Assembly (NCBI RefSeq): GCF_000211835.1
Contig: NZ_AEGR01000109.1
Coordinates: 1 to 64,000 of the forward strand
Direction of reading: 5' to 3'
Source of the DNA: Hylemonella gracilis ATCC 19624
Lineage (GTDB): Bacteria > Pseudomonadota > Gammaproteobacteria > Burkholderiales > Burkholderiaceae_C
Length of the DNA stretch: 64,000 nt
In this document: positions 44,297 to 54,664 of the stretch, piece by piece
How the letters are laid out: the number at the start of each line of letters is the position of its first letter
Numbering within the stretch: the first letter of the stretch is position 1
Position numbers and translations under genes: made by a program
Notes under the pieces: generated by a model
Told to the model about the DNA's origin: nothing
The model's database searches: none
The model's input: the letters and a program-made list of their open reading frames with translations, nothing else

Positions 44297-44740
44297 ATGA
44301 CGTACACCAAGTCACCCGAAGCCATCGCCCGACTCACCCCGGAGCAATTCCGGGTGACCCAGCACAACGGAACAGAGTACCCAGGCACCGGTGAATACCT
44401 GCACAACCACGAGCCGGGCATTTACGTCGACATCGTCTCGGGCGAGCCCTTGTTCGCGTCATCGGACAAATTCGAGTCGGGCTGCGGCTGGCCGAGCTTC
44501 ACACAACCCATCGTTCCCGCGCACGTGAACGAACTGCGCGACGTCAGCCACGGCATGGTGCGCACCGAGGTGCGCTCGGCGCATGGCGACAGCCATCTCG
44601 GCCATGTCTTTCCCGATGGTCCGAAAGACCGCGGCGGGCTGCGATACTGCATCAATTCGGCCTCCTTGCGTTTCGTCCACCGTGACGACATGCAAGCGCA
44701 GGGCTATGGCGACTACCTGAACCAAGTCAAGGAGATCTGA
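44297..44740 (+). CDS. msrB: Peptide-methionine (R)-S-oxide reductase
   Basis: Repairs methionine-R-sulfoxide in proteins; 147 residues from the ATG at 44297 (AAAGGAAATGG upstream). Catalytic Cys118 is in [11 protein letters not shown], and a likely resolving Cys63 is in SGCGWPSF. The paired CxxC zinc sites of many MsrB proteins are absent, so this is the non-zinc form. Other motifs are [13 protein letters not shown] and [11 protein letters not shown]. msrA follows after one base, so the two stereospecific repair enzymes are made together. No signal peptide, hence cytoplasmic. Confidence 0.95.
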   Translation: MTYTKSPEAIARLTPEQFRVTQHNGTEYPGTGEYLHNHEPGIYVDIVSGEPLFASSDKFESGCGWPSFTQPIVPAHVNELRDVSHGMVRTEVRSAHGDSHLGHVFPDGPKDRGGLRYCINSASLRFVHRDDMQAQGYGDYLNQVKEI

Positions 44741-44741
44741 G

Positions 44742-45254
44742 ATGGCGACTGAACGCGCGGTGCTGGCTGGCGGCTGCTTCTGGGGCATGCAGGACCTGAT
44801 CCGCAAGATGCCTGGTGTGGTGTCGACCCGGGTGGGCTACTCGGGCGGCGACGTGCCGAACGCGACCTACCGCAACCACGGCACGCATGCCGAGGCGATC
44901 GAGATCGTCTTCGACCCGGCCGTGATGAGCTACCGGCGCTTGCTGGAATTCTTCTTCCAGATCCACGACCCCACCACGCCCAACCGGCAAGGCAATGACC
45001 GCGGAACCTCGTACCGCTCGGCGATCTATTTCACCTCGGACGCCCAACGGCGCGAAGCGCTCGACACCATCCAGGACGTCGAGGCCTCGGGCCTGTGGCC
45101 AGGCAAGGTGGTGACGCAGGTCGAAGCGGTCGGCGACTTCTGGGAAGCGGAGCCGGAGCACCAGGACTACCTGGAAAAACACCCGGGGGGCTACACCTGC
45201 CACTACGCGCGGCCAGACTGGGTGCTGCCGCGCAGGACCTCGGCAGCGGCCTGA
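44742..45254 (+). CDS. msrA: Peptide-methionine (S)-S-oxide reductase
   Basis: Repairs methionine-S-sulfoxide; 170 residues. Catalytic Cys12 is in the invariant GGCFWG near the N-terminus, followed by [19 protein letters not shown] and the C-terminal [14 protein letters not shown], which has a potential resolving Cys. It starts immediately after the msrB stop. A shared hairpin terminator lies just beyond the stop. Confidence 0.96.
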   Translation: MATERAVLAGGCFWGMQDLIRKMPGVVSTRVGYSGGDVPNATYRNHGTHAEAIEIVFDPAVMSYRRLLEFFFQIHDPTTPNRQGNDRGTSYRSAIYFTSDAQRREALDTIQDVEASGLWPGKVVTQVEAVGDFWEAEPEHQDYLEKHPGGYTCHYARPDWVLPRRTSAAA

Positions 45255-45269
45255 GCCAGTCAAAAAGAA

Positions 45270-45298
45270 AAGCCCTTGCTCGTGCAGAGCAAGGGCTT
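45270..45298 (-). terminator. Terminator between convergent msrA and ssb
   Basis: Twelve-pair hairpin, arms 45270-45281 and 45287-45298 with a five-base loop. On the minus strand it is followed by a T-rich run (complement of 45261-45270), giving a classical terminator for ssb. On the plus strand there is no T-run, but it still lies right after msrA. Confidence 0.88.
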
Positions 45299-45329
45299 GG
45301 CGGATGACGAACTGCCGGATCTCTTGGGC

Positions 45330-45884
45330 TTAGAACGGGATATCGTCGTCCATGTCATCAAAGCCCGAACCCGCGGCCGGCGCGGGCTTGGCGGCGGGGG
45401 CCGGACGCTGCTGGGGCGCGGCCGCGGGACGGGGGTACCCGCCGCCCTGCTGACCACCCCCCGACGGGGCCGCGCTGCGCGCGGGTGCACGGCTAGCGCC
45501 GCCACCATAGCCCCCGCCCCCGCCTTCTTCGTCCGGGCTGCCCATGCCTTGGCGCCCACCGAGCAGCTGCATTTCGCTGGCGATGATGTCGGTGGCGTTC
45601 TTCTCGATGCCGTCCTTGTCGGTGTACTTGCGGTAGGTCAGGCGACCTTCAACGTAGATGGGGGTGCCCTTCTTGACGTATTCGCCCACGATCTCGGCCA
45701 GGCGCTCGAAAAAGGTGACGCGGTGCCACTGCGTTTCTTCCACCATCTCCCCGGAATTGCGGTCCTTGCGGCGGCTGGTGGTGGCGATGCTGATGTTGGC
45801 CACGGCACCGCCCGAGGGCAGGTAGCGGATTTCGGGGTCGCGGCCGCAGTTGCCGACCAGGATGACTTTGTTGACGGATGCCAT
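45330..45884 (-). CDS. ssb: Single-stranded DNA-binding protein
   Basis: Tetrameric OB-fold protein of 184 residues protecting ssDNA in replication, recombination and repair. The N-terminal OB domain is [26 protein letters not shown] ... [20 protein letters not shown] Gly/Ala/Pro-rich disordered linker (about residues 115-172) follows, then the acidic protein-interaction tip ending DDMDDDIPF. Linker composition is typical for beta-proteobacteria. It is the gene after the MFS exporter on the same strand and ends at a strong terminator. Confidence 0.97.
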   Translation of the reverse strand: MASVNKVILVGNCGRDPEIRYLPSGGAVANISIATTSRRKDRNSGEMVEETQWHRVTFFERLAEIVGEYVKKGTPIYVEGRLTYRKYTDKDGIEKNATDIIASEMQLLGGRQGMGSPDEEGGGGGYGGGASRAPARSAAPSGGGQQGGGYPRPAAAPQQRPAPAAKPAPAAGSGFDDMDDDIPF

Positions 45885-46021
45885 GGCTAACTCCTAATTC
45901 CTACGGGATTCCTGAATATGCGGGGTCTGGGGTGATGGGGGGCGATTATCCCGCCAACGGCCCGATGGCCGGCAGGTCTGATGTTTCACACTCGGCGCAC
46001 TTTGAGCCCGCGCCGGCGGCC

Positions 46022-47287
46022 TCAACGGTTTGCCGCGTCGCCACGCCCCGGCGCCTGCATGGGCCAGGCCACCCAGAGCCACAGGACCATGGCCACGGTG
46101 CAGGCGATGAACAGGGCCGACGCCCCACCCTGGCGGGCCAGCCAGCCCCCGCCCGCGCCCCCCACGAAGAGGCCCAGCGACTGCACCGCGTTGTAGACCC
46201 CCAGCGCCGTGCCGCGCGCGTGCGCCGGCGCGATGCGCGAGACCAGGCTGGGCTGGGTGGCTTCGAGCACGTTGAAACCACAGAAGAAAACAAACAGCAG
46301 CAAGCCCAGCAGGAGCACGCCCAGCAACTCGCGCCAGGCGCTGGCGCTGACCAGCGAGACGGACTCGGGCAGCACCGCGACGGCCGCCAGCAGGCCCAAT
46401 TGAGTCAGGCCGATCAGGCCGATGGCGGCGAGGAACACCGCGCGCAGGTACCCGCGTTTTTCGAGCGGAAAGAGGGTGGCCATCATCACGAAGAAGGAGG
46501 CCAGCACCGCGGGCAGGTACACCCACCAATGGTGAGCGGCCACCAGGCCCGCGCGCACCAGCAGGGCGGGCACGGCCATCCACATCGCGAGTTGCACGGC
46601 GTGCAGGAGGAAGACGCCCGCGTCCAGCCTCAGCAGACCGGGATGGCGCAACACCTCGCGCAGACCCGCGCGCAACGACACTGGGGCAGCCGCGCCTTCT
46701 CGTGCCTGCGCGCCCTGGGGCACAGCCGGCACCTCGGGCGGCACGACCCAGATCACCACGGCCACACCGCCCAGGGCCAGCAGGGCGGTGAACCAGAACA
46801 GGCCGCCCAGGCCGATCCAGGCCGTGAGCACCGGCGCCAGCACGAGAGACAGCGCGAACATCAGCCCGATGCTGGCGCCGACCAAGGCCATGGCCTTGGT
46901 GCGCACCGCGTCGCGGGTCTGGTCGGCCAGCAGGGCCGACACGGCCGCCGACACCGCGCCCGCGCCTTGCAAGGCACGGCCCACCAGCAGGCCCAGCAAA
47001 TGGTCGGCCAACGCGGCGACCAAGCTGCCCAGCGCGAACACCAGCAGCCCCAGCACGATGACGCGCTTGCGACCGTAACGGTCCGAGGCCAGACCGTAGG
47101 GCAATTGCAGCAGGGCCTGCGTGAGGCCATAGATGCCCATGGCCAGACCGACCAGGGCCACGTCCTCGCCGCCGGGATAGCGCCGGGCCTCCAGCGCGAA
47201 GACGGGCAGCACCAGGAACAGGCCCAACATGCGCAGGGCGAAGATGCCGGCCAGTGAGAAGCTGGCGCGCCGCTCCGTGGCCGTCAT
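46022..47287 (-). CDS. MFS transporter (YajR-like drug/metabolite exporter)
   Basis: Inner-membrane protein of 421 residues from the ATG at 47287 (MTATERRASFSLAGIFALRM). A GTG at 47383 would add a Ser/Pro-rich, poorly supported tail. Twelve helices are evident, with motif A GLASDRYGRKRVIVLG between helices 2 and 3 and GASIGLMFALSLVLAPVLTAW (motif C) in helix 5. There is no C-terminal YAM domain as in E. coli YajR. Located between ssb and divergent clcA, with uvrA beyond; uvrA-MFS-ssb is a common beta-proteobacterial neighbourhood. Confidence 0.87.
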   Translation of the reverse strand: MTATERRASFSLAGIFALRMLGLFLVLPVFALEARRYPGGEDVALVGLAMGIYGLTQALLQLPYGLASDRYGRKRVIVLGLLVFALGSLVAALADHLLGLLVGRALQGAGAVSAAVSALLADQTRDAVRTKAMALVGASIGLMFALSLVLAPVLTAWIGLGGLFWFTALLALGGVAVVIWVVPPEVPAVPQGAQAREGAAAPVSLRAGLREVLRHPGLLRLDAGVFLLHAVQLAMWMAVPALLVRAGLVAAHHWWVYLPAVLASFFVMMATLFPLEKRGYLRAVFLAAIGLIGLTQLGLLAAVAVLPESVSLVSASAWRELLGVLLLGLLLFVFFCGFNVLEATQPSLVSRIAPAHARGTALGVYNAVQSLGLFVGGAGGGWLARQGGASALFIACTVAMVLWLWVAWPMQAPGRGDAANR

Positions 47288-47553
47288 GGCGTTGGACCCC
47301 GCCCCAGGCACCGCATCGCCCGCTGGCACGGAGGCGGCGGGTGATGACGCGGAAGACACGGGAGGCAGGGAAGAACTCGACACGGGCAGACGGTGAACAG
47401 CGGGGGCGCGGATGCGCGACGAAAGCGCAGCCCGCCATTGTCCATGATCTCGCCTGTCACAATGGACCGGCGCAGGGGCCCTGCGCGGAGGATCGACGCC
47501 GAGGCTCGGCAGCACCCCCATCCATCCGATTTCGCCCGTTTCCCCCGATCCCG

Positions 47554-49026
47554 ATGCATGACGCCCAGCCCCCCGGTCCGAACCCAGGCCAGCGCCTGAG
47601 CGGCGCGCACGACACGCCGAACCACGACCCGCAGACCGACTTCCTGCAGAACTTCCAGAACGAGCTGTCCAACGGCAGGCAGTGGATGGAGCGCGCCATC
47701 GTGCTGGCCCACGCCGTGGTGGCGGGACTGGCCGTGGTGGGCTTCACGCTGTTGTCGGACGGGGCCTTCAGCCTCTTTCAGGCCCTGTACGCCGCCTGGC
47801 CCTGGGCGGTGCTGCTGTGGATGCCGCTGCTCACAGGCGGCATCGTCTGGCTGACCCGGCGTTACGCGCCGGGCGCGGCCGGTTCGGGCATCCCTCAGGT
47901 GATGGCGGCGCTGGACCCGATGCTGCCGCCCGGCGCGCATCGCCGTTTCGTGTCGCTCCGCTTGGCGATCAGCAAGATCGGACTGGGCGCGGCAGGCCTG
48001 CTGGCCGGCCTGTCGCTCGGCCGCGAGGGCCCCTCGGTGCAGGTGGCCGCGGGCGTGATGCAGAACGCGCAGCGGTGGTTGCGCCCGGGGTCGGGCATCG
48101 ACCGTCAGGCCCTTCTGGTGGCGGGCGGCGCGGCCGGCATCGCGGCGGCCTTCAACGCGCCGCTGGCCGGCGTGGTGTTCGCCATCGAAGAACTGTCGCG
48201 CAAGCTGGAGTCGCGCAGCAGCGGCTTGGTGCTGGCGGCCATCGTGCTGGCGGGGCTGATGAGCGTGTCGGCCTTCGGCAACCTGAGCTACTTCGGCGTG
48301 ATCCGCGTGCCGCGCCAGGGTTGGGACATGCTACTGCCCGGCCTGCTGGTGACGGTGACGTGTGGCCTGCTGGGTGGGCTGTTCGCCCGCCTGCTGATCG
48401 CCTCGCTCACGGGCGCGCCCAGCCGCTTCAACCGCTGGCGCGCGCGCTGGCCCGTGCGTTTCGGCATGGCGCTCGGCCTGGTGCTGGCGGTGATCGGCCT
48501 GGTCACCGGCGGCGCCACCTTCGGCGCCGGCTCGGAAACGGTGCGCCAAATGCTAGCCGGCGAGGAGCAGGCCGTGGCCGCGCCCTTTTACGTGACGCTG
48601 AAGTTCGTCGCCACCTGGCTCACGTCCTGGGCCGGGGTGCCGGGCGGCATCTTCGCGCCGGCCTTGTCCATCGGCGCGGGCATCGGCCACAACGTGGCCC
48701 AGTTTCCGCTGGACGGCGCCACCAGCTTGGCGCCGGCGCTGATCGCCATGGGCATGGCGGCCTTCCTGGCCGCCGTGACGCAAGCGCCGCTGACCGCCTT
48801 CATCATCGTGATGGAGATGGTGGACGGGCACGCCATGGTGCTCAGCCTGATGGCTGCGGCCATGCTGGCCAGTCTGATTTCGCGCTTGATCAGCCGCTCG
48901 CTCTACCTGGCCTTGGCAGAGTACATGGTGAAGGCGGTGCTGGGGCCGCCGCCGGACACTGTGACCACTGCGGCCGCCCCGGCCTCGGCGCCACCGCGCC
49001 CGTGCGCGGACCTGCCGCGCCGTTGA
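47554..49026 (+). CDS. clcA: ClC-family chloride channel/transporter
   Basis: Membrane anion transporter of 490 residues; the ATG at 47554 opens MHDAQPPGPNPGQR and a 45-residue soluble N-terminus. Selectivity-filter motifs are GSGIPQVMAAL, GREGPSVQVAAG (the gating glutamate) and GGIFAPALSIGAG. The last two motifs and ten or more helices place it in the bacterial ClC group. No CBS domains at the C-terminus, which ends in an Ala/Pro-rich tail. It could exchange Cl-/H+ for acid resistance or pass fluoride; true fluoride ClC proteins have a different filter, so chloride is more likely. Confidence 0.92.
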   Translation: MHDAQPPGPNPGQRLSGAHDTPNHDPQTDFLQNFQNELSNGRQWMERAIVLAHAVVAGLAVVGFTLLSDGAFSLFQALYAAWPWAVLLWMPLLTGGIVWLTRRYAPGAAGSGIPQVMAALDPMLPPGAHRRFVSLRLAISKIGLGAAGLLAGLSLGREGPSVQVAAGVMQNAQRWLRPGSGIDRQALLVAGGAAGIAAAFNAPLAGVVFAIEELSRKLESRSSGLVLAAIVLAGLMSVSAFGNLSYFGVIRVPRQGWDMLLPGLLVTVTCGLLGGLFARLLIASLTGAPSRFNRWRARWPVRFGMALGLVLAVIGLVTGGATFGAGSETVRQMLAGEEQAVAAPFYVTLKFVATWLTSWAGVPGGIFAPALSIGAGIGHNVAQFPLDGATSLAPALIAMGMAAFLAAVTQAPLTAFIIVMEMVDGHAMVLSLMAAAMLASLISRLISRSLYLALAEYMVKAVLGPPPDTVTTAAAPASAPPRPCADLPRR

Positions 49027-49125
49027 AGCCCGGCGCGTGCCGAGCGCCCGCGATGTCTCTATCATGGTGGGTTTCGCCGTCTCCACCCACCGCCCGGTTC
49101 GCCGTGCGAATTGCGCCCACGCCCC

Positions 49126-52100
49126 ATGAACCAGCCTGTCACGCCCGATGAAGGGCGCTACCTCGCCAGCGCCTTGCAGCAACAGGCCATCCACATCCGT
49201 GGGGCGCGCACGCACAACCTCAAGAACATCGACCTCGACATCCCGCGCAACCAGCTGGTGGTGATCACCGGCCTGTCGGGCTCGGGCAAGTCCAGCCTGG
49301 CCTTCGACACGCTGTACGCCGAGGGCCAGCGCCGTTACGTCGAAAGCCTGTCGACCTACGCGCGGCAGTTCTTGCAGATGATGGACAAGCCGGAAGTGGA
49401 CCTGATCGAAGGTCTGTCGCCCGCCATCGCCATCGAGCAGAAGGCCACCAGCCACAACCCGCGCTCCACCGTCGGCACGGTGACGGAAATCCACGACTAC
49501 CTGCGCCTGCTCTACGCCCGCGCCGGCACCCCGCACTGCCCCGAGCACAACCTTCCGCTGCAGGCCCAGACCGTGAGCCAGATGGTCGACGCGGTGCTGG
49601 GGCTGGCGCCCGAGGAGCGCCGGGCCGCCCCAAGCGACGAGCGCCCCCTCGGGGGGCAGCGAGGACACGGCAGTGCCGAGCGTGGGGGCGAACAATCCTT
49701 AAGGGTCATGTTGGTCGCGCCCGTCGCGCGGCAAAAGAAAGGCGAGTTCACCGAACTCTTCACCGACATGCAGGCGCGGGGCTATGTGCGCTTTCGCGTC
49801 GACGGCCAGGTGCATGACTTCAACGATCTGCCCACGCTCAAGAAAACCGAGAAGCACGACATCGACGTGGTGATCGATCGGCTGCGCGTGCGTTTGGCAG
49901 CGGAGGGCGATGACGCCGAACAGGTCCGCGAAGCCGCGGCGCTGCGCCAGCGGCTGGCCGAGAGCTTCGAGGCGGCGCTCAACCTGGCCGAGGGCCGCGC
50001 CATCGTCGTGGAGATGGACGGGGCGCAGAAAGAGCACCTCTTCAACGCACGCTACGCCTGCCCGCTGTGCAACTACTCCATCGGCGAGCTGGAACCTCGC
50101 CTGTTCTCCTTCAACTCGCCGCAAGGCGCCTGTCCGGAGTGCGACGGCATCGGTCAGCAGGAGTTCTTCGACCCGGCACGCGTGGTCGCCTTCCCGTCCC
50201 TGAGCCTCGCGAGTGGCGCCATCAAGGGCTGGGACCGGCGCAACAGCGTGGCCTTCGCCATGGTGGAAAGCCTGGCCAAGCACTACAAGTTCAACGTCGA
50301 GGCGCCCTTCGAGGAACTGCCCGCGCATGTCCAACATGTGCTGTTGCACGGCTCGGGCGAGGACGAAATCAAGTTCAGCTACACCATGGGCTCCGGCAGT
50401 TTCGCGGGCAAGAAGGTCAGCAAGACCCACGCCTTCGAGGGCATCCTGCCGAACATGCTGCGGCGCTGGCGCGAGACCGACTCGGCCCTGGTGCGCGAGG
50501 ACCTGGGCCGGCTGCGCAGCATGCAGCCTTGCCCGGCCTGCGCGGGCACGCGCCTGCGCACCGAGGCACGCTTCGTGCGCATCGGCGAAGGCGAGCAATC
50601 TCGCGCCATCTACGAGGTCAGCCGCGCCACCCTGCGCGAGGCGCAAACCTACTTTGAATCCCTGCAGCTGCAAGGCGCCAAGGCCGAGATCGCTGCCAAG
50701 GTGGTGCGCGAAATCCGCCTGCGCCTGCAGTTCCTCAACGACGTGGGACTGTCTTACCTCAGCCTGGACCGCAGCGCGGACACGCTGTCGGGCGGCGAGT
50801 CGCAACGCATCCGCCTGGCCAGCCAGATCGGCAGCGGCCTCACGGGCGTGATGTACGTGCTGGACGAGCCCAGCATTGGCCTGCACCAGCGCGACAACGA
50901 CCGCCTGATTGCCACGCTGCAGCACCTGCGCAACCTGGGCAACAGCGTGCTGGTGGTCGAGCACGACGAAGACATGATCCGCGCCGCCGACCACGTGATC
51001 GACCTCGGCCCCGGTGCCGGTGTGCATGGTGGCCGCATCCTGGCCCAGGGCACGCCGGGCGAGGTGGAAGCCAACCCGGCCTCGCTGACCGGTCAGTACC
51101 TGAGCGGCGCGCGCGGCATTGCCGTGCCCGCCGAACGGCACAAGGCCACGAAGGAAGTGCTGCGCATCGTGAACGCCACGGGCAACAACCTCAAGGGCGT
51201 GACGGTGGAGATTCCCGTGGGCCTGTTGACCTGCGTGACGGGCGTCAGCGGCTCGGGCAAGAGCACCTTGGTCAACGACACGCTCTACACGGCGGCGGCC
51301 AAGCAGATCCACCGCGCGCACGACGAACCTGCGCCGCATGAAACCATCGAAGGCCTGGATGGCTTCGACAAGGTCATCAACGTCGACCAATCCCCCATCG
51401 GCCGCACGCCACGCAGCAACCCGGCCACCTACACCGGCCTGTTCACCGCCATCCGCGACCTGATGGCCGAAACGCCCACGGCGCGCGAGCGCGGCTACGG
51501 CCCGGGACGTTTCTCCTTCAACGTCGCGGGCGGCCGCTGCGAGGCCTGCCAGGGCGACGGCGTGGTGAAGGTGGAGATGCACTTCCTGCCCGACGTCTAC
51601 GTGCCCTGCGATGTCTGCCATGGCCAGCGCTACAACCGCGAGACCCTGGAAGTGCAGTGGAAGGGCCTGAACATCGCGCAGGTGCTCAACCTGACGGTGG
51701 AACAGGCCCACGCCTTCTTCAAGGACGTGCCCGCCATCGCGCGCAAGCTGCAGACCCTGCTGGACGTGGGCTTGAGCTACATCCAGCTCGGCCAGAGCGC
51801 CACCACGCTGTCGGGCGGCGAAGCGCAGCGCGTCAAGCTCGCACTCGAGCTGTCCAAGCGCGACACCGGCCGCACGCTCTACATCCTGGACGAACCCACC
51901 ACCGGCCTGCACTTCGCCGACATCGAACTGCTGCTCAAGGTGCTGCACCAGCTGCGCGACGCGGGCAACACCATCGTCATCATCGAACACAACCTCGACG
52001 TCATCAAGACCGCGGACTGGCTGATCGACATGGGGCCGGAAGGCGGCTCGGGCGGCGGGATGGTGGTGGGGATGGGGACGCCGGAAGATTTGGCGACGAA

Positions 52101-52146
52101 CCCCGCCAGCCATACGGGCAAGTATTTGGCGCGGCTACTCAAGTGA
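49126..52146 (+). CDS. uvrA: Excinuclease ABC subunit A with in-frame repeat insertion
   Basis: DNA-damage recognition ATPase of nucleotide-excision repair, 1006 residues versus a usual ~940-950. Start at 49126 ([13 protein letters not shown]). Two ABC modules are present: Walker [10 protein letters not shown] (about 49-57) and [10 protein letters not shown], and signatures LSGGESQR and TLSGGEAQR. Zinc-finger Cys sets are at CPLCNYS...CPECDG and CEACQGDG...CDVCHGQRY. Between about residues 166 and 191, just before the UvrB-binding region ([14 protein letters not shown]), there is an unusual polar stretch encoded by a 47-base dispersed repeat. The frame is intact, so the protein is probably functional. 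Confidence 0.96.
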   Translation: MNQPVTPDEGRYLASALQQQAIHIRGARTHNLKNIDLDIPRNQLVVITGLSGSGKSSLAFDTLYAEGQRRYVESLSTYARQFLQMMDKPEVDLIEGLSPAIAIEQKATSHNPRSTVGTVTEIHDYLRLLYARAGTPHCPEHNLPLQAQTVSQMVDAVLGLAPEERRAAPSDERPLGGQRGHGSAERGGEQSLRVMLVAPVARQKKGEFTELFTDMQARGYVRFRVDGQVHDFNDLPTLKKTEKHDIDVVIDRLRVRLAAEGDDAEQVREAAALRQRLAESFEAALNLAEGRAIVVEMDGAQKEHLFNARYACPLCNYSIGELEPRLFSFNSPQGACPECDGIGQQEFFDPARVVAFPSLSLASGAIKGWDRRNSVAFAMVESLAKHYKFNVEAPFEELPAHVQHVLLHGSGEDEIKFSYTMGSGSFAGKKVSKTHAFEGILPNMLRRWRETDSALVREDLGRLRSMQPCPACAGTRLRTEARFVRIGEGEQSRAIYEVSRATLREAQTYFESLQLQGAKAEIAAKVVREIRLRLQFLNDVGLSYLSLDRSADTLSGGESQRIRLASQIGSGLTGVMYVLDEPSIGLHQRDNDRLIATLQHLRNLGNSVLVVEHDEDMIRAADHVIDLGPGAGVHGGRILAQGTPGEVEANPASLTGQYLSGARGIAVPAERHKATKEVLRIVNATGNNLKGVTVEIPVGLLTCVTGVSGSGKSTLVNDTLYTAAAKQIHRAHDEPAPHETIEGLDGFDKVINVDQSPIGRTPRSNPATYTGLFTAIRDLMAETPTARERGYGPGRFSFNVAGGRCEACQGDGVVKVEMHFLPDVYVPCDVCHGQRYNRETLEVQWKGLNIAQVLNLTVEQAHAFFKDVPAIARKLQTLLDVGLSYIQLGQSATTLSGGEAQRVKLALELSKRDTGRTLYILDEPTTGLHFADIELLLKVLHQLRDAGNTIVIIEHNLDVIKTADWLIDMGPEGGSGGGMVVGMGTPEDLATNPASHTGKYLARLLK
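49643..49689. repeat. 47-base dispersed repeat, copy 2, inside uvrA
   Basis: Exactly 47 bases, matching the copy at 1-47 at 37 positions, with identical outer ends (first 20 and last 12 bases). It is read in frame within uvrA and encodes the Gly/Arg-rich insert around residues 173-188. Complementary ends allow a hairpin. Confidence 0.8.
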
Positions 52147-52327
52147 GCGCGCAAAGTACAGCAGATGCGCAGATGCAAGCGTCTTCGTCGCACAAGCCGC
52201 GTCGCCTCAGGGGTGGCGCGACTCGACAGCCACGGTCAATTGATCAAGGCCTTCTCGAAGGCAATCTTGGAGGCATCTCTGCTTTTGCCCCCCGCTAGAC
52301 TCGCATACTGATTTTTAGCCTGCGCAC

Positions 52328-54619
52328 ATGTCTCAGCAACGTTTTCCCTCGCTCTCCCATTGGGGCGCTTTTCATGCGGTGGTTGAAAGCGGCCGGCTGC
52401 TGCGCTGCGATCCTTTTCCAGGCGACACGCACCCTTCTCCCATCCTGCAGTCCATGCCGGGCATGGTGCACTCACCGTTGCGCATTCAAAAGCCCGCGGT
52501 TCGCGAGGGCTGGTTGCGTCAGCGTGCGCAAAGCGACCGCGCCGCGCGGGGGTCTGAGCGTTTCGTCGAGGTGGACTGGGACACCGCGCTTGGACTCGTC
52601 GCCGAGGAGCTGGCCCGCGTGCGCAGCGCGCATGGGGGCGAAGCGATCTTCGGCGGCTCGTATGGTTGGTCCTCTGCGGGCGGCTTGCATCACGCGCGCA
52701 CGCTGGTGCAGCGCTTCTTGCACGGCGCGGGCGGCTGTGTGGGTCAGGTAGGTAACTACAGCTGGGGGGCGGCTCAGTTTCTCTTGCCCCATGTGATCGG
52801 CACCTTTGCGCCGGTGACCGGGCGGGTGACCGATTGGCGCAATGTGCTGGCGCACACCCAGCTCTTCCTGGCGTTCGGCGGCTTGCCGATGCGCAATCTG
52901 CAGGTGACCTCCGGCGGTGCGGGCGAGCACAGCAGTGCGGCGTGGATCGCGCAAGCGGCGCAGGCGGGTATTGAGTTTGTCGTCATCAGCCCCACCCGTG
53001 CGGACATGCCCGAGGGCGTGCGTGGGCGCTGGATACCGATACGCCCCAACACCGACACCGCGCTCATGCTGGCCATGGCCCACACCTTGGTGGCGGAAGG
53101 CTTGCACGATGCCGCGTTTCTGCGCACGCACTGCACCGGCTTCGATGCGTGGAAACGCTATCTCGATGGTGCGGTGGATGGTCAGGTGAAAGACGCAGCC
53201 TGGGCTGCCAAGGTCTGCGGCATTGACGCAGCCACCATTGTTGAGCTGGCTCGCGCCTGCGCGCGCCAACGCACGATGATCAACTGCACCTGGTCGCTGC
53301 AGCGCGCGCACCACGGCGAGCAGCCATACTGGGCCAGTATTGCGCTGGCGGCTGTGCTGGGGCAGATCGGCTCGCCTGGGGGTGGCTTTGCGTTTGGGCA
53401 CGGCTCGATCAATGGCGCGGGCACGCCACGCCCCGATGTGGCCGCGCCGCGTTTGTCCGCTGGAACGAATCCCCTGCGCCGGAACATCCCGGCCGCGCGC
53501 TTGGCCGACATGCTGCTGCACCCTGGGGAGGCTTTTGAGTTCAACGGCCAGCGCGATACCTATCCGAACATACGGCTGGTGTACTGGGCCGGTGGCAACC
53601 CCTTTCACCACCATCAGGATTTGAATCGCCTGCTGCGTGCCTGGCAAAAGCCCGAGACCATCGTCGTGCACGACAGCTGGTGGACGCCCACCGCGCGCCG
53701 GGCCGACATCGTGCTGCCTGCCACGACCACGCTGGAGCGTGACGATGTGGGCGGTTCTTCGCGTGATCGGTATTTGATCGCCATGAAGCAAGCCATCGCG
53801 CCCGTGGCGCAAAGCCGCAACGATTTCGACATCTTCCGCGAGCTGGCTGCGCGCCTGGGTTGCGAATCTGTGTTCACCGAGGGGCGCAGCGAAGCCGCGT
53901 GGGTGCGCCATCTGTACGCGCAGACTGCCGTCGATTGGGAGCGCGCGGGTTGTGCCATGCCGAGCTTTGAAGAATTTTGGGCGCGTGAGCAAGTGGTCTT
54001 GCCCGAGCCCGAGCGGCACATGGTCTTGATGGAAGCGTTTCGCGCGCAGCCCGAGCAGGCGCCGCTGGCCACGCCTTCGGGGCGCATTGAGCTTTATTCA
54101 CAAGCCATCGCGGGCTTTGGCTACGACGATTGCCCACCGCATCCGGCCTGGCTGGCGCCGCATGAGTGGCTGGGTGCGCCTGCGGCTCGGCGTTGGCCGC
54201 TGCACCTGATCAGCTCGCAACCCGCGGACAAGCTGCATTCTCAGCTCGATGCGGGCACGCTTTCGCGAGCGGCCAAGGTGCAAGGTCGGCAGGCGGTGCG
54301 CCTGCATTCCTCTGAAGCCCAGTCACGTGGCATTGCCCACGGACAACTGGTGCGCGTACACAACGAGCGGGGCGGTTGCCTGGGTGGCGCGGTGGTGGAC
54401 GACACGGTGATGCCTGGCGTGATCGTGATGTCGACCGGTGCGTGGTTCGACGGCGAGGTCGGTGCGCTTGAACGCCACGGCAACCCCAATGTGCTGACCG
54501 CCGACTTGGGTACCTCGCGCCTCACTCAGGGCTGCGCCGCCATGTCGGCGTTGGTGGATGTGGAGCCTTGGATCGATGCCGCGCCCGAGGTGCGGGCTTA
54601 CGCGACGCCGGTGGTGTGA
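52328..54619 (+). CDS. bisC: Molybdopterin-guanine-dinucleotide oxidoreductase, biotin-sulfoxide-reductase-like
   Basis: DMSO-reductase-family enzyme of 763 residues. There is no Tat signal, so it is cytoplasmic, which fits BisC rather than periplasmic TorA or DorA. Opening SHWGAFHAVVESGRLLRCDPF is typical; there is no N-terminal iron-sulfur Cys set. The molybdenum ligand is likely Ser116 in GGSYGWSSAGG. Further motifs: GGVGQVGNYSWGAA-like segment near residue 140, NCTWSLQRAHHGEQPYW, VVHDSWWTPTARRADIVLPATTTLERDD, and a C-terminal NVLTADLGTSRLTQGCAA. It would reduce biotin sulfoxide, methionine sulfoxide or related S/N-oxides; msrAB elsewhere does the protein-bound counterpart. Confidence 0.83.
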   Translation: MSQQRFPSLSHWGAFHAVVESGRLLRCDPFPGDTHPSPILQSMPGMVHSPLRIQKPAVREGWLRQRAQSDRAARGSERFVEVDWDTALGLVAEELARVRSAHGGEAIFGGSYGWSSAGGLHHARTLVQRFLHGAGGCVGQVGNYSWGAAQFLLPHVIGTFAPVTGRVTDWRNVLAHTQLFLAFGGLPMRNLQVTSGGAGEHSSAAWIAQAAQAGIEFVVISPTRADMPEGVRGRWIPIRPNTDTALMLAMAHTLVAEGLHDAAFLRTHCTGFDAWKRYLDGAVDGQVKDAAWAAKVCGIDAATIVELARACARQRTMINCTWSLQRAHHGEQPYWASIALAAVLGQIGSPGGGFAFGHGSINGAGTPRPDVAAPRLSAGTNPLRRNIPAARLADMLLHPGEAFEFNGQRDTYPNIRLVYWAGGNPFHHHQDLNRLLRAWQKPETIVVHDSWWTPTARRADIVLPATTTLERDDVGGSSRDRYLIAMKQAIAPVAQSRNDFDIFRELAARLGCESVFTEGRSEAAWVRHLYAQTAVDWERAGCAMPSFEEFWAREQVVLPEPERHMVLMEAFRAQPEQAPLATPSGRIELYSQAIAGFGYDDCPPHPAWLAPHEWLGAPAARRWPLHLISSQPADKLHSQLDAGTLSRAAKVQGRQAVRLHSSEAQSRGIAHGQLVRVHNERGGCLGGAVVDDTVMPGVIVMSTGAWFDGEVGALERHGNPNVLTADLGTSRLTQGCAAMSALVDVEPWIDAAPEVRAYATPVV

Positions 54620-54664
54620 ACTGAGGCACGAGCTCAATCAGCGCGGCGGACTTACCCGATCACG

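Noticed and set aside
44297-44740. MsrB as a degenerate enzyme because the zinc CxxC pairs are missing
   Set aside because: Zinc-free MsrB proteins are common, and catalytic Cys118 with a likely resolving Cys63 is present.
45894-47438. 514-codon minus-strand frame overlapping the MFS exporter
   Set aside because: It is Arg/Gly/Ala-rich without membrane helices or motifs. The other minus-strand frame encodes a clear 12-helix MFS protein.
49699-52113. 804-codon open frame antisense to uvrA
   Set aside because: Same high-GC shadow effect. uvrA has all family motifs, while the antisense translation has none.
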